A stretch of DNA of 64,000 nucleotides from an uncultured Lachnospiraceae bacterium (GTDB taxonomy: Bacteria; Bacillota; Clostridia; Lachnospirales; Lachnospiraceae): assembly GCA_910586255.1 (NCBI GenBank), contig CAJUHR010000019.1:20177-84176 (forward strand). Direction: 5' to 3'. The stretch's first letter is position 1. Each line of letters begins with the position of its first letter. The notes under the pieces are model-generated. The model was not told where the DNA came from. It ran no database searches and saw only the letters and a list, made by a program, of their open reading frames with translations. This document shows, piece by piece, positions 16,863 to 25,836 of this stretch. Made by a program: the position numbers and the translations under genes.

Positions 16863-16903
16863 CTTTTGCGATATTCCGACACCTGCAATTGCTTTGGACA
16901 GGG

Positions 16904-16962
16904 AAATCTGGCATAAAAATCTGCGACAGGCTTGTATATTAGCAGATTTTTATGCCAGATTT
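16904..16962 (+). terminator. Long inverted repeat, probable terminator after the IclR gene
   Basis: A perfect 21-bp inverted repeat (16904-16924 pairs with 16942-16962, 17-nt loop). The arms contain A5 and T5 runs and the second arm ends in TTTT. It lies 42 bp after the IclR stop. The stem is unusually long and AT-rich for an intrinsic terminator. Confidence 0.6.
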
Positions 16963-17076
16963 TACATCAGATGGAGATTCCTTTTGTTGCGGATTTGTGA
17001 TATGATGTAGATTATTGTGTCAAAACATGGCGTCTTCCCTGGATTTTGGGATAAACAGGCAGGAAAAGGTGTGAGA

Positions 17077-18456
17077 ATGAGATTACCGGAGTTGTTTCTT
17101 GAACGGATGAAGGAGCTTTTGGGTGAGGAATATGAGCTTTGGCTGGAGTCCTGCGGGCAGATGCCTGTTCAGGGAATCCGGGTGAATCCGGCCAAGCTGA
17201 CGCCGGGGCAGTGGGAACAGATCAGTCCGTGGGAAATCAGGAGAGTTCCCTGGAATTTGAACGGCTATTACTGTCAGGAGAAAAGCCGCCCGGCCAGAGA
17301 TGTTTATTACTATGCAGGGCTTTACTATATCCAGGAGCCAAGCGCCATGGCACCCGCGGAGCTTTTGGGAGTAAAGCCGGGGCATAAAGTGCTGGATCTG
17401 TGTGCCGCCCCCGGGGGGAAAAGCACGCAGCTGGGGGCGCGGCTTGAGGGAAGGGGGCTTTTGGTTGCCAATGATGTCAGCGCTTCCAGGGCAAAGGCAT
17501 TGCTAAAGAATCTGGAGATGGCCGGGGTGGCAAATATCTGTGTGACAGCGGAGGAGCCAAAGCGGCTGGCCCAGGTGTTTTCGGGATTTTTTGACAAGAT
17601 CTTGGTGGATGCCCCCTGCTCAGGGGAAGGGATGTTCAGAAAGGAGCCGGAGCTTATAAAAAGCTGGCAGGAGCGGGGGCCAAAGGAATATGTGCCGGTT
17701 CAGAGGGAGATTCTTAAGCAGGCGGTGAGGATGCTGCGGCCGGGAGGAGAGCTGGTCTACTCTACCTGCACCTTTTCCGTGGAGGAGGATGAGGGGGCGG
17801 TGGACTGGATTTTGGCAGAGGAGCCGGATATGGAGCTGGTTCCCTTAGCCCTGTGGGAAGGGGCACGGCCGGGGGCAGACAAAAAACCGGTGATTCGTCT
17901 TTTTCCTCACAGAATCCGGGGAGAAGGGCATTTTGTGGCAAAGCTTAAAAAGAGGCAAAGAGAAGACGGTGGGAGCGAAGGCGGGAAGGCGCCGGGAGAA
18001 GGCGTCTGTCGCAAAGACGAAAAAGAGCTGGAGCTTTTGGAACAAAGTGATTATCTGGAATGGGAGCGATTTTTAGCGCGGCCCTTTGATCGGCATCGCC
18101 TGACTGTACAGTTTGGGCAGGTATATTTTCTTCCGGAGGATTTTCGGAGGGACTGGGGATTTCGGTATCTGCGGACCGGCCTTTTGGTGGGAAGCTTAAG
18201 GCGGGGAAGGTTTGAGCCCTCTCAGGCCGCGGCTATGGCTCTTAAGTCCGGGGAGTTTGCCAGAGCTTTATCCATGGACCGGGAGGATGAGCGGGTGATC
18301 CGGTATCTGAAGGGGGAGACTGTTTTTTTAAAGGAAGGGGAAGACTTTTCAAAGGGATGGGTGCTGGTCTGCGTGGACGGTTTTCCTCTTGGATGGGCAA
18401 AGGCTGCGGGAGGCAGTCTGAAAAACAAATATTATCCGGGATGGCGGTGGATGTAA
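17077..18456 (+). CDS. RsmF/NSUN-type rRNA cytosine-C5 methyltransferase
   Basis: A 459-residue NOL1/NOP2/Sun-family enzyme that transfers a methyl group from SAM to a cytosine in rRNA. The SAM site is LDLCAAPGGKSTQLGARL. The two catalytic cysteines are Cys181 in DAPCSGEG and Cys231 in STCTF. The C-terminal RNA-binding extension (ending YYPGWRW) is as in the RsmF group. The start at 17077 follows AGGAAAAGG; the upstream in-frame GTG at 17017 lacks such a site. A charged Glu/Gly-rich linker around residues 290-325 separates the domains. The stop overlaps the next start (TAATG), indicating translational coupling with the pseudouridine synthase. Confidence 0.9.
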   Translation: MRLPELFLERMKELLGEEYELWLESCGQMPVQGIRVNPAKLTPGQWEQISPWEIRRVPWNLNGYYCQEKSRPARDVYYYAGLYYIQEPSAMAPAELLGVKPGHKVLDLCAAPGGKSTQLGARLEGRGLLVANDVSASRAKALLKNLEMAGVANICVTAEEPKRLAQVFSGFFDKILVDAPCSGEGMFRKEPELIKSWQERGPKEYVPVQREILKQAVRMLRPGGELVYSTCTFSVEEDEGAVDWILAEEPDMELVPLALWEGARPGADKKPVIRLFPHRIRGEGHFVAKLKKRQREDGGSEGGKAPGEGVCRKDEKELELLEQSDYLEWERFLARPFDRHRLTVQFGQVYFLPEDFRRDWGFRYLRTGLLVGSLRRGRFEPSQAAAMALKSGEFARALSMDREDERVIRYLKGETVFLKEGEDFSKGWVLVCVDGFPLGWAKAAGGSLKNKYYPGWRWM

Positions 18457-19244
18457 TGGGAAAGATGATGCGTCTGGATAAGTTTTTGGCGGACATGGGC
18501 AAGGGAAGCCGGTCTCAGATTCGGGAAGGAGTTAAGAGAGGCCGGGCCGCGGTCAACGGGCAGACAGAGAAGAGGCCGGACAGAAGGATTGACCGGGAAC
18601 AGGATCAGGTGATTTGGGACGGAGAGCAGGTAGAGTACCGGCAGCAGGAGTATTTTATGCTCTTTAAGCCACAGGGGGTGGTGTCGGCCACTGAGGATAA
18701 GCGATACAGGACGGTGGTGGATCTTTTGGAGGGAGAAAACAGGAGGGATCTGTTTCCTGTGGGAAGACTGGATCTGGACACGGAGGGGCTTATCCTTCTG
18801 ACCAATGACGGGGAATTGGCCCACCGGCTTCTCTCGCCGAAAAAGCATGTGGACAAAAAATACTATGCCAGGGTGGCAGGAGCCCTTTTAGAGGATGCCG
18901 GGATGCGGATTGAGGCAGGGCTCACCCTGGAGGACGGCACAGAGGTATTGCCGGGAAGGCTTGAGATACTGGGTAAGGGGCTGCCAAAGGAGCGGGATAT
19001 ACAGGAAAACAGGACAGAAAAGCAGCCGGGAGGGCAGGAGGAGACGGAGGTGTTTCTGACGATTCAGGAGGGAAAGTTTCATCAGATCAAACGGATGTTT
19101 GAAGCCCTCGGATGCAGAGTCACCTATTTGAAACGGATATCCATGGGATCCCTCATTCTGGACGAAAGCCTTCGTCCCGGGGAATATCGCAGGCTGACAG
19201 AGGAGGAACTTGCTGGTTTAAAGGAAAGCGGGGAGATAAAATGA
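18456..19244 (+). CDS. RsuA/RluB-family rRNA pseudouridine synthase
   Basis: A 262-residue enzyme isomerising uridine to pseudouridine in rRNA. An N-terminal S4 RNA-binding domain (MRLDKFLADMGKGSRSQIRE onward) is followed by the catalytic domain with its active aspartate in GRLDLDTEG (Asp106). It is slightly longer than RsuA because of a charged insertion near residues 180-195. The ATG at 18456 overlaps the previous stop codon. The longer open frame starting at 18357 would run through the previous gene and is not credible. The 3' end overlaps the HAD gene by 4 bases. Confidence 0.9.
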   Translation: MGKMMRLDKFLADMGKGSRSQIREGVKRGRAAVNGQTEKRPDRRIDREQDQVIWDGEQVEYRQQEYFMLFKPQGVVSATEDKRYRTVVDLLEGENRRDLFPVGRLDLDTEGLILLTNDGELAHRLLSPKKHVDKKYYARVAGALLEDAGMRIEAGLTLEDGTEVLPGRLEILGKGLPKERDIQENRTEKQPGGQEETEVFLTIQEGKFHQIKRMFEALGCRVTYLKRISMGSLILDESLRPGEYRRLTEEELAGLKESGEIK

Positions 19245-19978
19245 GTATGAAAAGGAATTGGGAAAACAACGGACAGAGAGTCAGGCAGGAGCTGTTAAAG
19301 AAAGACGCGGTAATCTTTGATCTGGACGGAACTCTGGTGGATTCCATGTGGATGTGGAAGGCCATTGACATTGAATATCTGAGAAGATACGGCCATGAAT
19401 GCCCTGATTTTCTCCAGCGGGAGATTGAGGGGATGAGCTTTTCCGAGACAGCCGTGTACTTTAAGGAAACCTTCCGCCTGCCGGATACGGTGGAGGAGAT
19501 CAAACAGGCCTGGGTGGATATGAGTATTGAAAAATACCGCTGGGAGGTTCCCTTAAAGGAGGGGGCCAGGAGGTTTCTGGAGTTTTTGAAGGAGTCGGGA
19601 ATCCGGGCCGGGATTGCCACCAGCAATGGCCGGGAGATGGTGGATGCGGTGATGCGGTCTTTGGGGCTTGGCCCTTATTTTCAGGTGGTTGCCACGGCCT
19701 GTGAGGTGGCCCAAGGAAAGCCGGCGCCGGATATTTATCTGAATGTGGCAGAGCGTCTGGGAGTGGCGCCGGAACAATGTATGGTGTTTGAGGATGTGCC
19801 TGCCGGGATACTGGCGGGAAAGGCGGCCGGAATGACCGTATGCGCCGTGGAGGATCACTTTTCCATTTCCATGCGGGAGGAAAAGAGGAAGCTGGCAGAT
19901 TACTATATCAGAAATTACTATGAGCTGCTCATTCGGGGTATTGCCCGTAAAGAAAGCAGGGAAGTGCAGGCTGGATGA
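19241..19978 (+). CDS. HAD-superfamily phosphatase (beta-phosphoglucomutase-like)
   Basis: A 245-residue haloacid dehalogenase-type hydrolase. Motif I is DLDGTLVDS (nucleophile and acid aspartates near residue 27), motif II is ATSNG, the lysine is in GKPAPD, and motif IV is FEDVPAGI. The helical cap between motifs I and II is of the beta-phosphoglucomutase type. Substrates of such proteins (sugar phosphates, nucleotides, phosphoglycolate) cannot be assigned by sequence. The ATG overlaps the previous stop (ATGA), so it belongs to the same translation-coupled operon. Confidence 0.87.
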   Translation: MSMKRNWENNGQRVRQELLKKDAVIFDLDGTLVDSMWMWKAIDIEYLRRYGHECPDFLQREIEGMSFSETAVYFKETFRLPDTVEEIKQAWVDMSIEKYRWEVPLKEGARRFLEFLKESGIRAGIATSNGREMVDAVMRSLGLGPYFQVVATACEVAQGKPAPDIYLNVAERLGVAPEQCMVFEDVPAGILAGKAAGMTVCAVEDHFSISMREEKRKLADYYIRNYYELLIRGIARKESREVQAG

Positions 19979-20011
19979 TTGTTTGCCGGTCAGCGTGCAG
20001 AGGAGTGTGGC

Positions 20012-22066
20012 ATGAATGATTATTTGCCGGTCAGCCGGCAGGATATGGAGAGGCGGGGCTGGAAGCAGTGTGATTTTGTCTATGTGACAGGAGACGCCTA
20101 TGTGGATCATCCCTCCTTTGGGACAGCCATTATCAGCCGTCTTTTGGAGGCCCATGGATTTAAGGTAGGCATCATTGCCCAGCCGGATTGGAGAGATAGG
20201 GAAAGCATCCGGATTTTAGGAAGACCCCGTCTGGGATTTTTGGTGTCCGCGGGCAATATGGATTCCATGGTAAATCATTATACAGTGTCAAAAAAACGGC
20301 GCGGCCAGGATTTTTATACTCCGGGCGGGGTTATGGGGAAAAGGCCGGACTATGCCACCATTGTATACGGCAACCTGATTCGCTCCGTCTATAAGGATGT
20401 GCCGGTTATCATCGGCGGCATTGAGGCCAGCCTGCGGAGAATGGCTCATTATGATTACTGGTCAAATAAGTTAAAACGGTCCGTTCTTCTTGATTCCCAG
20501 GCAGACATTCTTTCCTACGGTATGGGAGAACATTCCATTGTGGAGATTGCCGAGGCTCTTAACGCGGGGATTGATGTGGGAATGATCACCTTTGTGGACG
20601 GGACGGTTTACCGGACCCGAAGCCTTTTAAATGTCTTTGACTATCAGCTTTTGCCGGATTATGAGGATATGAAAAAGGATAAGCGGGAGTATGCCCGCAG
20701 CTTTGGGATCCAGTACAAAAATACGGACCCGTATTCCGGCAGAAGGCTGGTAGAGCCCTACAGCGGCCGGGATTATGTGGAATATGTGGTGCAGAATCCG
20801 CCCTCGAAGCCTCTCTCTGAGGAGGAAATGGATCAGGTGTACGGCCTTTTCTACATGCGCGGCTATCATCCGTCCTATGAGGCGGCAGGCGGGATTATGG
20901 CTGCACGGGAGGTTAAGTTTAGCCTGATCAGCAATCGGGGGTGCTTCGGCGCCTGCAGCTTTTGTGCCCTGACCTTCCATCAGGGGCGAATTATTCAGGC
21001 CAGAAGCCATGAATCCCTGATAGAGGAGGCCAAAAAACTCACTGAGGACCCGGATTTTAAGGGATATATTCACGATGTGGGAGGCCCTACGGCCAACTTC
21101 CGTTTTCCGGCCTGTGAAAAACAGAAGACAAAGGGGGCCTGCGCGGGGAGACAATGCCTGTTTCCTGAGCCCTGCAAACATCTGCGGGCAGACCATGGAG
21201 ATTACATTTCGCTTCTTAGAAAGCTTCGGAACATTCCCGGAGTGAAAAAGGTGTTTATCCGCTCAGGGATCCGGTTTGACTATCTTCTTGCAGACAAAAG
21301 CAGGGGATTTTTGCGTGAGCTGTGTGAGCACCATGTCAGCGGCCAGCTAAAGGTGGCGCCGGAGCATGTGTCGGATGAGGTTCTTTCCCTGATGGGAAAG
21401 CCCAAAAACGCCGTATACCGGCAGTTTGTCCGGGAGTACGAGAGAATGAACGAGCGTCTGGGCAAGGAGCAATACCTGGTTCCTTACCTGATGTCATCCC
21501 ATCCCGGCTCCACCTTAAAGGAGGCGGTAGAGCTGGCAGAGTATCTGCGGGAGTTTCCATATATGCCGGAGCAGGTGCAGGATTTCTATCCCACTCCATC
21601 AACCATCTCCACCTGCATGTACTACACAGGGCTGGATCCGCGCACCATGGAGCCGGTGTATGTGCCGGTAAGTCCCCACGAGAAGGCCATGCAGCGGGCA
21701 CTGATTCAATTTAGGGATCCGAAAAATCACAGTCTGGTGGCGGAGGCCCTTAAAAAGGCGGGGCGGACGGACCTGATCGGGTACGATAAAAAGTGTTTGG
21801 TGCGGCCGCCGGAAGGAGAAGAAGCAGAAAGACGAGGAAGAAGAGACGGGCAGGCATCGCCCGGCGACAAAAAAAGAGGGAAAGGGACGAGACAGGGCGG
21901 AGCAGGAACCGAAAAGCCGACAGGTCAAAGAGGAGCAGGAACCAAAAGGCCGACAAGCCAAAGAGGAGCGGGAGACAAAAAGCAGGAGCGGATGTTTGAT
22001 AACCGGAGAAAGAAGCGGACCATACGAAACGTACATTCAAGGAAAACGGACAGAACAGGATCTTGA
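20012..22066 (+). CDS. YgiQ-family radical SAM protein
   Basis: A 684-residue member of the YgiQ (UPF0313) family. The N-terminal domain starts NDYLPVSRQDMERRGW. The radical SAM cluster motif is NRGCFGACSFCAL near residue 310. A C-terminal domain with CSFCAL-downstream blocks such as KVAPEHVSD and YPTPSTISTCMYYTG is as expected. The cellular reaction of this family is unknown. GAGGAG precedes the ATG at 20012; a TTG 33 bases upstream is a weaker start. The last 80 residues are a basic, low-complexity tail with an 11-residue repeat (QRGAGTKRPTS), encoded by imperfect 33-bp repeats at 21893-21985. Confidence 0.9.
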   Translation: MNDYLPVSRQDMERRGWKQCDFVYVTGDAYVDHPSFGTAIISRLLEAHGFKVGIIAQPDWRDRESIRILGRPRLGFLVSAGNMDSMVNHYTVSKKRRGQDFYTPGGVMGKRPDYATIVYGNLIRSVYKDVPVIIGGIEASLRRMAHYDYWSNKLKRSVLLDSQADILSYGMGEHSIVEIAEALNAGIDVGMITFVDGTVYRTRSLLNVFDYQLLPDYEDMKKDKREYARSFGIQYKNTDPYSGRRLVEPYSGRDYVEYVVQNPPSKPLSEEEMDQVYGLFYMRGYHPSYEAAGGIMAAREVKFSLISNRGCFGACSFCALTFHQGRIIQARSHESLIEEAKKLTEDPDFKGYIHDVGGPTANFRFPACEKQKTKGACAGRQCLFPEPCKHLRADHGDYISLLRKLRNIPGVKKVFIRSGIRFDYLLADKSRGFLRELCEHHVSGQLKVAPEHVSDEVLSLMGKPKNAVYRQFVREYERMNERLGKEQYLVPYLMSSHPGSTLKEAVELAEYLREFPYMPEQVQDFYPTPSTISTCMYYTGLDPRTMEPVYVPVSPHEKAMQRALIQFRDPKNHSLVAEALKKAGRTDLIGYDKKCLVRPPEGEEAERRGRRDGQASPGDKKRGKGTRQGGAGTEKPTGQRGAGTKRPTSQRGAGDKKQERMFDNRRKKRTIRNVHSRKTDRTGS
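21893..21985 (+). repeat. 33-bp tandem repeat in the ygiQ-like 3' end
   Basis: About 2.8 imperfect copies of a 33-bp unit (21893-21925, 21926-21958, 21959-21985), each encoding an 11-residue Q-R/G-G-A-G-T/D-x-K/R module. It lies in the disordered basic tail, where copy-number change would be tolerated. Confidence 0.75.
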
Positions 22067-22106
22067 GATTACTGTTCAGCTTGAGAGCAGGGAGGAAATA
22101 GTTAAT

Positions 22107-22889
22107 ATGAAAATAGCGATTGTTACGGGAGCGTCCTCCGGCATGGGGCGGGAGGCAGTGGTGCAGCTGGCCAACCGGTTTGCAGGCCTGGGAGAAATCT
22201 GGGTGATTGCCAGGAGAACCGAGCGGCTGGAGCAGCTTCGCAGAAGGGTTCCCGTTCCCCTGCGGGTGCTGGGGCTGGATTTGACAGACGAGGATTCTAT
22301 AGAGAGCCTTCGGTGGGAGTTAAGACACCGTATGCCGGAGGTGAAAATCCTGGTGAATGCAGCCGGATATGGAAGGGCAGGGAAGGCAGGCGCCGGGGAT
22401 ATGGCCAGGGAGACCGGGATGATCCGGCTAAACTGCGAGGCTCTGTGCGGGGTGACCCATGCGGTTCTGCCGTATATGTCTGATCATGGAAGGATTCTGA
22501 TGTTTGCCTCGGCTGCCGGATTTCTCCCTCAGCCGGAGTTTGCCATTTATGCGGCTACCAAGGCATTTGTGGTCAGCTTTGGACGGGCCTTAAACAGGGA
22601 GCTTCGAGCCAGGGATATTGTGGTGACTTCTGTGTGCCCGGGGCCGGTGGATACGGAATTTTTTACAACGGCGGATATGGATGGGAAGCTTCCCTTTTAT
22701 AAAAGAATGTCCATGGCAAAGCCGGAGCGGGTGGTCCGCCGGGCCATTGGGGACAGCATGCTGGGAAAGGAGATGTCCGTGTACGGTCCTTTTATGAAGC
22801 TGTTTTGTGTTGGGTGTAAGCTGATTCCTCACAGCCTTATTCTGTCGGGAATGGAATGGGGGTTGAGAGGACAAAGGAAGAGAGAATGA
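22107..22889 (+). CDS. Short-chain dehydrogenase/reductase
   Basis: A 260-residue SDR oxidoreductase. The nucleotide-binding motif is TGASSGMG near residue 8, followed by NAAGYG near 85. The catalytic Ser is in MFASAAGF and the Tyr-x3-Lys is YAATK near 150. The PG motif CPGPVDTEFF follows. An arginine-rich ARRTERLEQL segment suggests NADPH. GGAGG lies before the ATG at 22107; the longer frame from 21996 overlaps the previous gene. The C-terminal 40 residues are more hydrophobic than usual. Substrate unknown. Confidence 0.87.
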   Translation: MKIAIVTGASSGMGREAVVQLANRFAGLGEIWVIARRTERLEQLRRRVPVPLRVLGLDLTDEDSIESLRWELRHRMPEVKILVNAAGYGRAGKAGAGDMARETGMIRLNCEALCGVTHAVLPYMSDHGRILMFASAAGFLPQPEFAIYAATKAFVVSFGRALNRELRARDIVVTSVCPGPVDTEFFTTADMDGKLPFYKRMSMAKPERVVRRAIGDSMLGKEMSVYGPFMKLFCVGCKLIPHSLILSGMEWGLRGQRKRE

Positions 22890-22899
22890 GGACGGGAAT

Positions 22900-23466
22900 A
22901 TGAGAAAGGAAAAGGGGGATTACGGGTATCGGGACAGCAGCCGCAGGATGCGGATGATGATTACAGCCATTCTCGTGGCGGCTATTCTTGCTCAGGTGGC
23001 TGCCAGATTCCTTGCAAAGGAACAGGCGGCAAAAAATATTTTGACGGTCATGGCGATTCTGACGGTGCTTCCCATGGCCAATATGGCATCGCCGCTACTG
23101 GCATCCTGGCGTTACCGGACGCCGCCGGAGGAATTTCATAAAAAAATGATGGGTTACGAGAAAAAATGCGTGATCCTTTACGATTTGATTCTCACCACAA
23201 AGGAATTTGTGCTTCCCATGGACGGCATTGCGGTTCATTCCGGCGGTGTGTATGCCTACTGTACGGCGAAAAAGGCTGACCCGGTCAAGGCAGAGAAATC
23301 CTTGAATGTATTGCTTGCAGCCAGCCGTCTGGAGCCCCACGTGAAGGTGTTCAAGGATGAGAAAAGCTTTTTTCGGCGGCTGGACAGCTTAACGTCTGAG
23401 ACGGATTCAGAAAAGGACGAGACAGTGGAGTATGAGGTGCAGGTGCTTAAAAGCTTGTCCATGTAA
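22900..23466 (+). CDS. Two-helix membrane protein of unknown function
   Basis: A 188-residue protein I do not recognise. A short basic N-terminus is followed by two hydrophobic helices (about residues 18-38 and 45-68). The rest is a soluble domain of mixed alpha/beta character with a charged, acidic tail (TSETDSEKDETVEYE). GAGGACGGG precedes the ATG, 10 bp after the SDR gene, and it is read in the same direction as the pseudouridine synthase downstream. No catalytic motif is visible. Confidence 0.65.
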   Translation: MRKEKGDYGYRDSSRRMRMMITAILVAAILAQVAARFLAKEQAAKNILTVMAILTVLPMANMASPLLASWRYRTPPEEFHKKMMGYEKKCVILYDLILTTKEFVLPMDGIAVHSGGVYAYCTAKKADPVKAEKSLNVLLAASRLEPHVKVFKDEKSFFRRLDSLTSETDSEKDETVEYEVQVLKSLSM

Positions 23467-23492
23467 AGAGGAGAACGCAGGGAGAGCAGGCT

Positions 23493-24587
23493 ATGAGAGA
23501 GATCGCGATAAATCACAATGAGGCAGGGCAGCGGCTGGATAAGTTTCTGGGGAAATATTTAAAGCTTGCTCCCAAGGCATTTCTCTATAAAATGATGCGC
23601 AAAAAGAATATCACCCTCAACGGGAAAAGGTGTGACGGGTCGGAACGGCTTTGCGAGGGAGACCAGGTGAAGCTTTTTTTTGCGGAGGAAACCATTGAAA
23701 AATTTTCTCAGATCAAGGTGCAGCAGGTAAAAAAGAAAAAGCTGGATATTATCTATGAGGACGACCATGTTCTTCTGATCAACAAGCCGGCGGGAATGCT
23801 GTCTCAGAAGGCAAAGGATACGGACGAATCTCTGGTGGAGTATCTGATTGACTATCTGATGGATTCGGGGCAGCTAAAACCGGAGGAGCTGCGCAGCTTC
23901 CGGCCCTCGGTCTGCAACCGGCTGGACCGGAATACCAGCGGGCTGGTGGCGGCGGGGAAATCCCTGGCGGGCTTACAGATTTTATCGGAATTATTTAAGG
24001 ACCGCTCTCTTCATAAGTATTACCTCTGCGCGGTTGCAGGGCAAGTGAGAGAAAAAAGCCGGATAGAAGGGATTTTGGTAAAGGACGAGAGGAGAAACCT
24101 GGTGGCGGTTTCGCAGGTCAGGAAAGAAGGCCTCAGGGAAGGACGTCTCAGGAAAGAAAATCTCAGGGAAGACAGTCTCAAAAAAGAAAATCTCAGGGAA
24201 GAAAATGAAAAGAGGCACAGGGAATCAGATAAAAACCAGGTGGCCGGGGCTGCAATCTGTACGGAGTATGAGCCTTTCGCATATGAAAACGGCTGCACGC
24301 TTCTTAGGGTCAGGCTGATTACAGGGAAAACCCACCAGATCCGGGCCCATTTGTCATCGGTGGGTCATCCGCTGGTGGGGGATCCTAAATACGGGGACAA
24401 AAGCGTCAATGAGAAGGCCGCCAGGCTTTACGGAGTTCGTTTCCAGATGCTCCATTCCTATGAGATGGTTTTTCCGTCTGTGCCGGAGCCCTTGTCCCTT
24501 TTGGGAGGAAAAAGCTTTGCGGCCCCTGTGCCGAAGGAATTTGAAAAGATTTTTCCATCCTTTGACTGGTCCGTCTTAAGGAGGTAG
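23493..24587 (+). CDS. RluA-family pseudouridine synthase with a repeat insertion
   Basis: A 364-residue pseudouridine synthase of the RluA/RluC/RluD group, which modifies rRNA uridines. The N-terminal S4 domain (QRLDKFLGKYLKLAP onward) spans about residues 10-70. The catalytic aspartate is Asp145 in CNRLDRNTSG, and the second block LITGKTHQIRAHLSSVGHP is intact. Between them, residues about 209-250 form a highly charged K/R/E insertion built from pentapeptide repeats, not normal for the family and encoded by a 15-bp tandem repeat. GGGAGAGCAGG precedes the ATG. Confidence 0.9.
   Translation: MREIAINHNEAGQRLDKFLGKYLKLAPKAFLYKMMRKKNITLNGKRCDGSERLCEGDQVKLFFAEETIEKFSQIKVQQVKKKKLDIIYEDDHVLLINKPAGMLSQKAKDTDESLVEYLIDYLMDSGQLKPEELRSFRPSVCNRLDRNTSGLVAAGKSLAGLQILSELFKDRSLHKYYLCAVAGQVREKSRIEGILVKDERRNLVAVSQVRKEGLREGRLRKENLREDSLKKENLREENEKRHRESDKNQVAGAAICTEYEPFAYENGCTLLRVRLITGKTHQIRAHLSSVGHPLVGDPKYGDKSVNEKAARLYGVRFQMLHSYEMVFPSVPEPLSLLGGKSFAAPVPKEFEKIFPSFDWSVLRR
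24117..24206 (+). repeat. 15-bp tandem repeat inside the RluA-type gene
   Basis: Six consecutive imperfect copies of a 15-bp unit (consensus CTCAGGGAAGAAAAT) run from 24117 to 24206, alternating between two variants so that 30 bp is the higher-order unit. Each unit encodes L-R-K/E-E-x. Reading frame is kept at any copy number, so length polymorphism between strains is likely. Confidence 0.85.
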
Positions 24588-24592
24588 GAAGC

Positions 24593-25822
24593 ATGGAACG
24601 AAAAAGGCTGGGCGAGGCGGTTGACGGGGCTTTATATGCAGCCGGGAGACTACATCTTCTTCTGTTGCGGTTTCTCACAGGGACATTGACTTTGTTTCTC
24701 ATCCTTGTGCCGGTTACAGGGGTGTGGATGGTCTCTCTGATGAGAAAATATTCCGTTTTTCGGGATTTCTTTGGATACCTTCGCCGCGGACAGGCTATCG
24801 GCTCTCTGGCAGCTTTTCTCCTTTGCTATATGGGAATGTTCGGAGCCCTTTTCTGGCTTTGTATCGTGTGCCGGAGACTGCGCATCGCAAAGAGGCTGAT
24901 CGTGTGGAGTATGATCTGGGTTCCCTTTCTCAATTACGGGCTGGCCCTGTATGTGCGGGGGCTGGCAAGGCAGGAGATCGATCACAGCATCCATAAGATT
25001 CGTCTGGATGATGTGCGGGTGGAACGTCAGGTCTGCAAAACCCGGTATCCGGTTCTGCTGGTCCATGGAGTCGGATTTCGGGATTTTCACTATTTTAATT
25101 ATTGGGGCAGGATTCCCAGGGAGCTTAGGCGAAACGGGGCAGAGGTTTATTACGGACACCAGGAGGCGTGGGGTACGGTGGAGGATAACGGGGAGATTCT
25201 CCGGCAGAAGATTTTTGAGATTCTTAAAGAGACAGGGGCAAAAAAGGTGAATATTATCGCCCACTCCAAGGGGGGACTGGATTCCCGGTATCTTATAAGC
25301 GGACTTGTGATGGGGCCATATGTTGCCACCCTGACCACCATCAATACACCTCATCACGGTTCGGCGCTGGTGGACTTTCTCATGGGGCTTCCAGATGGTC
25401 TTTACCAGCTTATCTGCCGTTACATTGACTGGTATTTTGGAAAGTTGGGGGATAAAAAGCCCAATGCCTATGCGGCCAGCCGCCAGCTTTCCTGCGGCTA
25501 TGCCAAGGAGTTTAACGAAAAATACCCGGATGTCCCAGGAGTTTTTTACCAAAGTTTTACAAGTCTTATGAGACACGGGCTTAGCAGTAAGCTTCTCTGT
25601 GTGCCCTACTGGATTCTAAAGGTGATTGACGGGCCCAATGACGGTCTGGTGACGGCAGAGTCGGCCCGGTGGACCAATTTTCGTGGAGTTGTGACAAACC
25701 AGTATCTGCGGGGGATCTCCCACGGGGATATGATTGATCTGACCCGGGAGGATTACCGGAACTTTAAGGTGTTGGAATTTTACATACAGCTGGTGGAAAA
25801 GCTGGCAGAGAACGGTTTTTAG
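24593..25822 (+). CDS. Membrane-anchored alpha/beta-hydrolase (triacylglycerol lipase-like)
   Basis: A 409-residue protein. The N-terminal 130 residues hold three hydrophobic helices (about 25-47, 66-90 and 100-120). The rest is an alpha/beta-hydrolase of the bacterial lipase type. The oxyanion segment is VLLVHGVGFRD, the nucleophile is Ser225 in AHSKGG, the acid lies in IDGPNDGLV, and the catalytic histidine is in GISHGDMID. Such enzymes cleave lipid esters; the membrane domain suggests action at the inner face of the membrane or outside it. AGGAGG precedes the ATG. The next membrane gene follows after 14 bp. Confidence 0.82.
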   Translation: MERKRLGEAVDGALYAAGRLHLLLLRFLTGTLTLFLILVPVTGVWMVSLMRKYSVFRDFFGYLRRGQAIGSLAAFLLCYMGMFGALFWLCIVCRRLRIAKRLIVWSMIWVPFLNYGLALYVRGLARQEIDHSIHKIRLDDVRVERQVCKTRYPVLLVHGVGFRDFHYFNYWGRIPRELRRNGAEVYYGHQEAWGTVEDNGEILRQKIFEILKETGAKKVNIIAHSKGGLDSRYLISGLVMGPYVATLTTINTPHHGSALVDFLMGLPDGLYQLICRYIDWYFGKLGDKKPNAYAASRQLSCGYAKEFNEKYPDVPGVFYQSFTSLMRHGLSSKLLCVPYWILKVIDGPNDGLVTAESARWTNFRGVVTNQYLRGISHGDMIDLTREDYRNFKVLEFYIQLVEKLAENGF

Positions 25823-25836
25823 AGAGAGGTTTTATC

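Noticed and set aside
24117..24206. CRISPR-like short repeat array
   Set aside because: Repeats are contiguous, without spacers, and in frame inside a gene.
24650..25576. 308-codon minus-strand frame opposite the lipase
   Set aside because: It lies antisense to a gene with an intact Ser-Asp-His triad and has no homology-like features.
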